This document shows positions 9,601 through 18,553 of a DNA stretch of 64,000 nt, piece by piece. Each line of letters starts with the position of its first letter. The stretch's first letter is position 1. A program made the translations under genes and the position numbers. Below the pieces are notes generated by a model. It ran no database searches, had not been told where the DNA came from, and saw nothing but the letters and a program-made list of their open reading frames with translations. Location: the NCBI GenBank assembly GCA_037349105.1, contig JAYJMM010000094.1:2604001-2668000 (forward strand), written 5' to 3'. Source of the stretch: Limnomonas spitsbergensis. Lineage: Eukaryota > Chlorophyta > Chlorophyceae > Chlamydomonadales.

Positions 9601-12600
9601 GGGGGGAGAGTCAGGGCAGGTGAGGAGTCAGGGCAGTGAACCAGGCTGCAGGTGGGAGGGGGAGGGAGAGTCAGGGCAGGTGAGGAGTCAGGGCAGTGAA
9701 CCAGGCTGCAGGTGGGAGGGGGAGGGAGAGTCAGGGCAGGTGAGGACTCAGGGCAGTGAACCAGGCTGCAGGTGGGAGGGGGGGGAGCCAGGACAGGTGA
9801 GGAGTCAGGGCAGTGAACCAGGCTGCAGGTGGGAGGGGGGGGGGGTCAGGGCAGGTGAGGAGTCAGGGCAGTGAACCAGGCTGCAGGTGGGAGGTGGGGG
9901 GGGAGTCAAAGCAGGCCAGAGGGGGGGGGGAGCTTTGCAGGTGGGAAGCAAGGCCAGCAAACACACTGCAGGTGGGAGGGGTGGGGGAGGAGTGCAGGCT
10001 GAGTTTGGAATTGAAGTTCCAGGTGGGGTTTGAGGGCAAGGATAAATGTTTAGAAAAAAAACCCAGGCAAATCCTGCTGCTGTAGTCCGGGCTGTGACAC
10101 TAATTAGGCCAGGCCCCATGCGTTCCCTTATGCCTTATCCCGTATGCCACTGAAATTCAGTATCTTTTTTTACTATGTGTATGTGTCAGCCCACATGCTC
10201 TGTCTGAAGGCACCTACGCCAGTCCTAGTCCCTATCCTGCCTCCCAATTACACCATAGGGCACCTCTCATGCAGCTGCAGTCTCCCCATGCACCTCACCT
10301 GGCATGTTACACCTCTCCTTCCCCCTAGCTCATCGTATGCCACCTGATGAACACCTCAGTCCCTCCATGCACCACAAACTACGTTGCAATTTGACCTGAC
10401 CCGCCTCCCCCCTCGGTTACTTCCACCCACCCAACAAGCGTCTCTGGCCCCACCATTTCTCCTCAACTCTCCTTCCCCCTTCCCCCCCTTAACCTACCAA
10501 ACAAGCGTCTCTGGCCCCACCATTTCTCCCTAACTCTCCTTCTTCCTTCATCCCCTTAACCCACCCAACAAGCGTCTCTGGCCCCACCATTTCTCCCTAA
10601 CTCTCCTTCCCCCTTCCCCCCCTTAACCCACCAAACAAGCGTCTCTGGCCCCACCATTTCTCCCTAACTCTCCTTCCCCCTTCTCCCCCTTAACCTTCCA
10701 AACAAGGGCCTCTGGCCCCACCATTTCTCCTTAACTCTCCTTCCCCCTTCATTCCCTCAACCCACCAAACAAGCGTCTCTGGTGCAGCCTTTGTGTATCC
10801 ACCACAAACCAGGTCGGGCATTCAATGCGGTGCACACCCGGCATCTGTGGAAGTGAGCAGAGCCCATACGATACAAACGCATCCTTGTCGGCAATGTCGC
10901 TGCGACTGTACACCATGAATACGAGGCTCGGCCAGCCCTGTGTTCAGGGGGGGATGCAGGAGGGGGGAAGGGAGGGGTGGGGCCCACACATGTAGGAGGA
11001 GAGCAGGGAGGGGTGGGGCCCGCGTATGTAGACCGCTCTTGCCTAAAACATAAACACTGGTCGTTTTAAATATTCATTTGGGGAGGGACGTTCCCAATGC
11101 CCCACCCCATCAGACTGAAAGCAGGTGCAGGCTAGAGAGTGGGGTAGAAGGGGGCAGCTCGGAAATGTCATGCAGCGCCATGAAATGAATGGGAGTCGGA
11201 TCCAAATTGGGTTTTAAGATGGCTTCTCGACAACCAAACCCTCAGATCCAACGCGGCAAGACAGGCCCTCAATCATGGATGCCGAGTATTGGATGCTAAA
11301 TGCTCAGACCCCAACCCATCCCCCCTCTTGTGCCTCTGTCTCGACTCAAGTCCTGTGCATGCCTCCCACCCACCTGATGTCTCATTCCAAGTCATGTGCA
11401 TGACTCCCAGTGGCTCCCACCCACCTGATTGGTCTGTGTGCTGAGTAGCATATCAAGCGGATGCTCCCATGCCACAAAGTCTTCCTCTGGGTGTGATGAG
11501 ATGGCAAAGTGAGTAGCGCCCTGTGATACAGTAAAAAAACAGGTGGAATGGAGCAAAGTGAGTGGCGCCCTGTGATACAGTACCAAATAGGTGGAATGGA
11601 GCAAAGTGAGTAGCACCATGTGAAACAGCATCAAATAGGTGGAATGGAGCAAAGTGAGTAGCACCCTGTGATACAATACCAAATAGGTGGAATGGAGCAA
11701 AGTGAGTAGCGCCCTGTGATACAGTACCAGATAGGTGGAATGGAGGAAAGTGAGTAGCGCCCTGTGATACAATACCAAATAGGTGGAATGGAGCAAAGTG
11801 AGTAGCGCCCTGTGATACAGTACCAGATAGGTGGAATGGAGCAAAGTGAGTAGCGCCCTGTGATACAATACCAAATAGGTGGAATGGAGCAAAGTGAGTA
11901 GCGCCCTGTGATACAATACCAAATAGGTGGAATGGAGCAAAGTGAGTAGCGCCCTGTGAAACAACATCAAATAGGTGGAATGGAGCAAAGTGAGTAGCGC
12001 CCTGTGATACAATACCAAATAGGTGGAATGGAGCAAAGTGAGTAGCGCCCTGTGAAACAACATCAAATAGGTGGAATGGAGCAAAGTGAGTAGCGCCCTG
12101 TGAAACAGCATCAAATAGGTGGAATGGAGCAAAGTGAGTAGCGCCCTGTGATACAGTACCAGATAGGTGGAATGGAGCAAAGTGAGTAGCGCCCTGTGAA
12201 ACAGCATCAAATAGGTGGAATGGAGCAAAGTGAGTAGCGCCCTGTGATACAGTACCATATTGGTGGAATGGAGCAAAGTGAGTGGCGCCCTGTGATACAA
12301 TACCAAATAGGTGGAATGGAGCAAAGTGAGTAGCGCCCTGTGATACAGTACCAGATAGGTGGAATGGAGCAAAGTGAGTGGCGCCCTGTGATACAATACC
12401 AAATAGGTGGAATGGAGCAAAGTGAGTGGCGCCCTGTGATACAGTACCAGATAGGTGGAATGGAGCAAAGTGAGTGGCGCCCTGTGATACAGTTTCAAAT
12501 AGGTGGAATGGAGCAAAGTGAGTAGCGCCCTGTGATACAATACCAAATAGGTGGAATGGAGCAAAGTGAGTAGCGCCCTGTGATACAATACCAAATAGGT

Positions 12601-15600
12601 GGAATGGAGCAAAGTGAGTAGCGCCCTGTGAAATAGTACCAAATAGGTGGAATGGAGCAAAGTGAGTAGCGCCATGTGAAACAATACCAAATAGGTGGAA
12701 TGGAGCAAAGTGAGTAGCGCCCTGTGAAACAGCATCAAATAGGTGGAATGGAGCAAAGTGAGTAGCGCCCTGTGAAATAGTACCAAATAGGTGGAATGGA
12801 GCAAAGTGAGTAGCGCCATGTGAAACAATACCAAATAGGTGGAATGGAGCAAAGTGAGTAGCGCCATGTGAAACAATACCAAATAGGTGGAATGGAGCAA
12901 CTGTATTGGAGTTTTCAGACTCGGCTTCATTCGGCATTATCGGCTACCGTATTTGTTAGCTTTGAGGTGCCCTGCCAATGATGGCCTCGTTAGCAAAAGC
13001 GAAACATTGAGAAGGTGCATGGTGGCAAGGGATGTCCCAAGCCATGCAGAGCCGCACCTTGTCCAGACCCTTGATGATGCTCCACGTCTTGGTGGGTTCG
13101 TGTACGAGCTGCCATCTGAGCAGGGAGGCAGCGGTGAGGTGGCAGCGGTGTGGAGGTAGTGGTGAGGTGGCAGCAGTGTGGAGGTAGTGGTGAGGTGGCA
13201 GCCGTGTGGAGGTAGTAGTGAGGTGGCAGCAATGTGGAGGTACTGGTGAGGTGGCAGCAGTGTGGAGGTAGTGGTGAGGTGGCAGCAGTGTGGAGGTATT
13301 GGTGAGGTGGCAGCAGTATGGAGGTATTGGTGAGGTGGCAGCAGTATGGAGGTACTGGTGAGGTGGCAGCAGTGTGGAGGTAGTGGTGAGGCCCTCTACC
13401 TCTGGCTCTCCACCACCCCACGTCACAACAGCTCTGCCTCAGGCACCTTGCCCTGCTTATGAAGAAGCATCACACCCTCAGATCTCAGTATACCACCCAT
13501 TCCGATTCAAAACAATATATTCCCAGGGCATGATACACGTCCTCTTCCACCAGACCCAAACAAATCATCATTTGTTTGATGTACATCTGCTCCAGGCAGA
13601 TATCAGGCCTTCGCCTTCGATGCCCCTAAACGTGAGTGTCTCGCGCCACGGCGTGGCGCAAGTCTGCAGCTGCTACCCTATCCACATCCCCCCCCAAACA
13701 TGACCCGTGTACGGTAATCCGTTTTGGTGAGGTGGATCCACTTCAGGCAGAGATCAGCCCCTTGCCCCGCGTGCACCCCCACCAAGAATCGCGTGCCACG
13801 GCGTGGGTTAGGCTGAAAGTCACTGCCATATCCACATGCCCCCTCAAACAAAGGCTGCCAGGCAATACAAGCCGTGACTCCCCTGCCATCCTGGTGGCTG
13901 AACCGCCACACGTGTACAAATGAGTGCCTGTGGACCCTTAAAGGAGGTCGCACACCCAAACATGAGGTTTTACTTGTGCACTTCCCATGGATGTTGCATT
14001 AAGACATCTCACTTGCAACTGAGTGCCTGTTGACCCTCAAAGAGAGTCCCCCCCCCCCAAAATCTCCGTGTTTTTGCTTTTGCAGTTCGTATGGATGTCG
14101 CATTAAGACATCTCACCTGCAACTGAGTGCCTGTCGACCCTCAAAGTGCGTCGCGCCCTCAATCTCGCCGATTATGTGGAGCTGAGCGGAGCCCCGCGGA
14201 GTGTCTCCCTCACCGTGCTGACCTTCCTGGTTAAGGGTTTCACGCTTTAGACTTCAGTTTGCAGGTTTCATGTTTAGGGTTTCACAATACAGATTTCAGG
14301 TTTCAGATGGGCACCAGTACCCTGTTTATCAGGCAACATGCGATGCCTGGGCATGCGACTGCAAATCAGGTTAACACAGGTGCCGACACCTACTGAACAC
14401 ACGCACAATGGCAGCCATGCACCATGGCAGGATTGGCAGCCATGCACTCTGGCAGCCATACATCATGGAGTGCTGCCATGCGTCCAGGTGCCAGACCGGC
14501 GTCATGACCAGGTATGATGATCAGGCACGCTGCACACCCTGGTGTGGGAATAGAGGCACTAGGCAGGTGCTGGCAGTGTGGAGGGGCTGAAGGGGCAGGG
14601 GGTGAGCTGGCAGTGTGGAGGTGCTGAGGGTGACAGGGGAGGGGGGGGCTGGCAGTGTGGAGGTGCTGAGGGTGACAGGGGAGGGCTGGAGGTGTGGCAG
14701 GGCTGAGAGAGCAGGGGGGGGGGTCTGGCAGTGTAGAGGTGCTGAGAGGGGTAGGGGGGCTGGAGGTGTGGAGGGCTGAGAGAGCAGGGGGGGGGGTCTG
14801 GCAGTGTAGAGGTGCTGAGGGGGGTAGGGGGTGCTGGAGGTATGGAGGGCTGAGAGGGCAGGGGGGGGGGGGGGGGGGCTGGCAGTGTGGAGGGGCTGAG
14901 AGGGCAGGAGGATCTGGTGGGTTGAAGAGCTGAGGGGGCAGGGGGGGGGGCTGGCAGTGTGGAAGGGCTGAGGGGATAGGAGGGGGGGCTGGCAGTGTGG
15001 AGGGGCTGAGAGGGCAGGAGGAGCTGGTGGTGTGGAAGGATTGAGAGGGCAGGGGGGGACCCTTGCCTCATCAATTCGTCATCCCTTATCCAGGTATGGA
15101 TGTCCCCACTAGCCTGCCCCAATCTATTTACCCTCTCCCAACCACCTATTCTGCACCCCTTCCCATGCTTACCCCCTTCCCAGCAGCACCTCCTTTGGAG
15201 CGGCTGCCTTGTCGGTGGAAGCTGTGTTCGCTACCGCTGTCTCGCACCGATCCTTTAGCAGTGCGGGCTCGAGCCAATGACCTGACCAGCAGCAACAATA
15301 GGAGTGGGAGGTTTGGAGCTTGGCTTAACTGGGAAAGGAGCCAAGAACCCCATCAGCAGCAGCTGCAAAAAGAAGTGGGAGGATGGGTTTTTCATTGGAC
15401 ATAGAGACATTGACCTGACGAGCAGCAGCAGTAATATGGATGGGAGGGTGGGAAAGAGGTTGCACTGGGCTTGGAAGCAAGGATGCGGTGGCCTAGTGAC
15501 AGAACCAGGATTCCAGGCTCCAATGCAGGGTTACATTTAAGCCCTCAACGCTGTTATCGGCTGCAAATCAGCAATGCCGTTGGGCAGGATGGCAGATCCT

Positions 15601-17065
15601 CAAGACCTCAATCAGGCATTGCAGTGTCGATGAATAATGAGGATTGAAACCTCTGCATGCGTCACTGCTGGCCGGTCAGTTAACGCTGGCCAAATCCAAC
15701 ACGGCTTAAGTTCACTCAGTGCCCGAGTCTGCTCAGCTGAACAGCCTGCTCAGTTCAAAAGACAGCACAGTTCAGCAGTCTGCTCAGATACGATAGGGAG
15801 TGTTGGGACCAGTTTTTTTTTTTGCCACAAGTCCACTTTCAGCAGGCCTGCCTAACGGCCACCTATGGCCCAACGGTGACGAAACTTGGACCAGCCTACG
15901 ACTTGTGGCCAAAGCAGCACAGCTGTCTACAAACGGGGTTGGCGGCCAGAAGCAGGAGTGCTGCTGACATGTTGCTGAGTCACGAAAGAAGAAACACTGG
16001 TTGGGAATGAGCCTATAGCTAGGCAGGGTGGGTTTTAACTTTACGATCTGCCTATGGTGTCTGATGCAGGAATGCAGTCTATATGACTATATGTGTGTGG
16101 GGGGGGAAGAAGTGGGCGGCCCTAATCACTGGCCTTAGTGCGCATGGGAGTAAGTGGCCGTACCTTATGTACCAAGCAAATATTGGCCATGCAAACATGA
16201 GCCAGACGCTGATTCACGTCATTGCTGCTGCTCTGCATTGTTAATGCTGCGCTGAGAGCTGTGCCTCTCGCATGGCTATGTTTATTTGTGTGCACTTGAG
16301 ATACCATGTAGAGTACAGCACGGGGGGACCTGATGCGCCCCCCCTGCTTAGGCCACCAGCAGTAGGCTCATCAAGATTTGGTCCCCATGTTCCCAGCGGG
16401 GGCCTCCAACAGACCAGCCAAGATTGGTCGGGTGCACACTAAAAGAAACGCTATTGCATGGCGTGCGATCATTTCCCAGGCCACGTGCACGAAGCAGCCC
16501 CAGCAATCTTTCCTAAACCTCATGTGCAGCTGCTGCACATGTCACAAACACGCAAACTTTGGCCTACCTCATGTGATACAGGTTCCAGGCGGTTGCATGG
16601 GCTTCAACAAAAAGAAATATGCTTCTTGGTGTGTGGATCAAAGGAGGTCATGCTAATCGTTTACCTTAGGACACGCCTGGACGCTGAGTGCCCTGCTTCG
16701 CCCTCTTTAGACAAACGTGATGCTGCTGTGGCTGGTGTGCCCTGGTTGGAGAGGGTCCCCCCATGCTCTGTCACGGCTGGGGAAGAATCCTTAGGAGGCG
16801 AGGGAAACTCATTCATGCTTTGGCTGGCAGCCCTGCATGCGTGCATCAGCAGTCATCGGCCAGTGCGTCAGGTAGGCATGGGGCAGGCATGATTGGCTGT
16901 GAACGTGACAATCCAAGTAACTTGCCGCGCAGCATTGCCGTTTAGAGGCGTGCCCTCGATACTCCCGGACGTCTCTGGTGCGTCCGAGCGCTGTGCTGCA
17001 TTTCGCCTCTGGTCCCTCCGGTCTGAAGCTGACTGTACAGCATCCACCGGGCTAGCGTCAGCCAT
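6601..17065 (-). CDS. B9D1: B9 domain-containing protein 1 (B9D1/MKSR1-like), ciliary transition zone
   Basis: Nine exons: 17065-16905, 16832-16665, 15281-15173, 14217-14117, 13115-13058, 11520-11425, 10937-10766, 7254-7118, 6624-6601. All junctions agree in phase and give 341 codons plus TGA. Residues about 158-334 form the B9 (C2-like) domain: LHIIGEIEGATHF, SCRWQLVHEPTKTW, GLDKGATHF, VAWEHPLDMLL, GWPSLVFMVYSRSD, then FAWFTGLTPRLEDESF and IHLRVQLLIR. Spacing from GL to W to GWP matches what I recall of B9D1 better than B9D2, and SWF-like AWFTG also fits B9D1. MKS1 is less likely but not excluded. In ciliates, animals and algae B9D1 acts with B9D2 and MKS1 at the transition zone gate. Residues 1-150 are a Ser/Arg/Ala-rich, probably disordered extension. 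The first donor (GTTCAC) is weak, so the exon 1-2 join is the least certain. Introns are swollen by minisatellites and two MITEs. Confidence 0.85.
6930..7080. repeat. Short C-rich array just downstream of a B9D1 donor
   Basis: Repeats of cccacccatccacctccctctcgt, about 28-29 bp, four or five copies. On the sense (minus) strand it is purine-rich and begins about 40 nt beyond the 5' splice site at 7117. The coding-like frames of Pro/His/Thr are artefacts. Confidence 0.75.
7240..9960 (-). repeat. Acceptor-junction minisatellite, about 59-bp unit, roughly 45 copies
   Basis: Every unit contains gaaccaggctgcaggtggg on the plus strand. On the minus strand this is a pyrimidine tract, CTGCAG, then CCTGGTTCACTGGCCTGAC. 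That equals the true 3' splice site and the first 20 or so bases of the B9D1-like exon 7254-7118 (CTGCAG|CCTGGTTTACTGGCCTGAC). The spacing between units is 57-65 bp, with expansions in poly-G tracts. Long frames (SEPGCRWEGG...) are artefacts. Confidence 0.9.
10430..10790 (-). repeat. Donor-junction minisatellite, exact 67-bp period
   Basis: The word aagcgtctctgg (or a one- or two-base variant) occurs at 10436, 10503, 10570, 10637, 10704 and 10771. The last occurrence is inside the real exon 10937-10766. On the sense strand each unit ends CCAGAGACGCTTGTTTG followed by GTGGGTTAAGG or a variant, repeating the last 17 exon bases plus the 5' splice site. Donor dinucleotides are kept in most copies but changed to GA in the copy nearest the exon. 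Confidence 0.9.
11521..12905 (-). repeat. Acceptor-junction minisatellite, 48-bp unit, about 28 copies
   Basis: The unit on the sense strand reads pyrimidines, TGTATCACAG, then GGCGCTACTCACTTTGC. This reproduces the 3' splice site and first 17 or so bases of the B9D1-like exon 11520-11425. All units are 48 bp (16 codons) except the one next to the exon,​ which is 49 bp because of a T-run. Two frames therefore stay open for about 500 codons (GATHFAPFHLFGIVSQ repeat); they are unlikely to be separate genes. Confidence 0.93.
13130..13395. repeat. 27-bp minisatellite upstream of a B9D1 exon
   Basis: About ten copies of ggtggcagcagtgtggag with a 27-bp period. On the sense strand it is a pyrimidine-rich tract running directly into the acceptor at 13116. 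It does not contain exon sequence. Confidence 0.85.
13925..14150 (-). repeat. Duplicated donor junction of a B9D1 exon
   Basis: The 3' end of exon 14217-14117 with its donor reads, on the sense strand, CAGGCACTCAGTTGCAG|GTGAGATG. It is followed downstream by a second copy near 13985-14040 (TTGCAAGTGAGATGTC) and a weaker third near 13921-13945. The duplicated word acatctcac(c/t)tgcaactgagtgcctgt is easy to see on the plus strand. A further diverged tandem pair lies at 13580-13850. Confidence 0.7.
14575..15060. repeat. G-rich minisatellite with variable unit
   Basis: Irregular copies of ggctggcagtgtggaggtgctgag separated by G tracts, with unit lengths from about 45 to 70 bp. It lies in the intron between B9D1-like exons 15281-15173 and 14217-14117 and is pyrimidine-rich on the sense strand. 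Confidence 0.8.
15810..15999. mobile_element. hAT-type MITE, 190 bp, 8-bp target duplication (7 of 8)
   Basis: It starts CAGTTTTTTTTTTTGCC and ends GAAGAAACACTG. The flanks are gttgggac (15802-15809) and gttgggaa (16000-16007). The interior is nearly the reverse complement of 2666-2856. It sits in the second intron of the B9D1-like gene. Confidence 0.85.
16276..16453. mobile_element. hAT-type MITE, 178 bp, diverged
   Basis: The left end ctatgtttatttgtgtgcac and right end gtgcacactaaaagaaacgcta are imperfect inverted repeats. The flanks tcgcatgg (16268-16275) and ttgcatgg (16454-16461) agree at 7 of 8 positions. It shares the GTGCACACTAAA subterminal motif with the copy at 3116-3307 and lies in the same intron as 15810-15999. 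Confidence 0.65.
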
Positions 17066-18553
17066 TGCAATTCTCCTCTTCGTCCTTGCGCGATGCGTCT
17101 GTCTGAAAGTTTGAAAATTAAAGAAGGGGTGTGTCACGAGTAGGGCCGATCCACACCTCCCGAATGGGGGGCAGCACCCTTGTCGTGGACGTCAGGAATC
17201 GCTAGACATACGCAAATTTTGGTGTAGCTTCAGGGCGGTCATTTGCAGCGTCAAGCTACTCCTCCTGGACCTGTGACTCGGCCGGTTAAAACTGATGATG
17301 CGTAGCATGCCCAGGTACGGTATGAACGTGTATGAGGCTTGCGATCCGCTGAACAATTGAGCTGCAAGGGCACCTGGGCGTATTTTTGCTACCCGCCCGT
17401 GGTGGCTCTTTAATTGGGTAAGTGCATGGTCTTGGGGAAAAGAAAGAATATTTTAGCCGGCCACCATGCCCAGCCCAAGTGTGCAACCCCCCTTCCCTCC
17501 CAGATACTACAACCCGGAAATTGGACACTTTTCAATTGGACACTTTTTTTATGCTCTACAATTGGCCTTCGCTTCGCTTCCATGCTCGGTGTAACTTGTG
17601 TATAAGGCATCGCCCTGGGTAGAATTGCACAAACCAGGGCAATAACCTCTCAGGCAAAAACTAATGGAATCAGGGGTTGGAATTGTCAGATTGTGTCAGT
17701 ACATGCCGGCCCTGCTCAATATCGGCTTTCATGTCCCTATCAATCCAATCCGGATGTCTGATCTAGGAAGCCAACACTGAGATAGTGCAGCCATAGGTAG
17801 TCCTCTTTCCTAGATGTACCGGCTGTTTATCTCCCTCAGCTCTAGGTTTGCTCATAAGAGCCGCTCGAATTGCAATGAGCATCAGCAGAGCCACGGGGCA
17901 CATGAATGCAACACAAATACACAGTCTGTGTTCTCGTGAACTATACATACATAAAGGCAGGGGGATAAAGGCACAAGCTCTCTTTTAATGCCTAGATTTC
18001 GATATCCAGAATGAAGCCTATAATCTGGGCTACAATACCAGCATGTTGAATCTCGTATCATATCGCGTGTCAGCAAATATCGCAAAGCCACATCAAGTAT
18101 CACAAAGCTAAACGCTGGCGACACATCCGCTACCTGATGGAAGGGCGAGGCCCCACGTTGGCCACGTTGCATTCGTGCTGCTTCCTCATGGCATGCATGG
18201 GCACGCATGGTGATGTATGCGCTTGCCTTAGTTTGCCCTGCCATGCCTAGGCAAGGCTGCGGCCGCTCTCTTGACTATGGATCATGCCAGTTAAACAAAA
18301 GAAACAAGTGGAGAGTAAAAATGGCTCAAAACCAAGCCACCATATGATTAATCCGTGCTACAGTAGGCAAAAAACATAAAACAACACAAAGGCACAATAC
18401 GTCCACAGTATGGACAATTCAGTGCTCTGCCACGACAGTTGCATGTTCTTTGTCGTAAGGTGGATACAAATGCCCAAAGCTTCAGCGGCATTTGCAGGCT
18501 GCTCGGACAATGGCAGCTCAGATGATGGGAATTGCATTACCGGCAGCGCCTGC
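17066..18553. other. Intergenic region upstream of the B9D1-like gene
   Basis: No supported exon. It holds the presumed promoter and 5' leader of the B9D1-like gene and the 3' flank of the next minus-strand gene. No recognisable core promoter motif was found. Several open frames of 60-120 codons are present but lack splice support or composition like their neighbours. Confidence 0.4.

Noticed and set aside
11392..12937. Two frames of about 500 codons coding 16-residue repeats
   Set aside because: They run through the 48-bp array, which is a multiple of three; they also run against the splicing model of the B9D1-like gene. No independent gene evidence.
6601..17065. Calling the B9 gene B9D2 or MKS1
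   Set aside because: LEDESF recalls MKS1 and CPTW recalls B9D2, but residue spacing between the GL, W and GWP landmarks and the AWFTG motif fit B9D1 best from memory; still flagged as a check.
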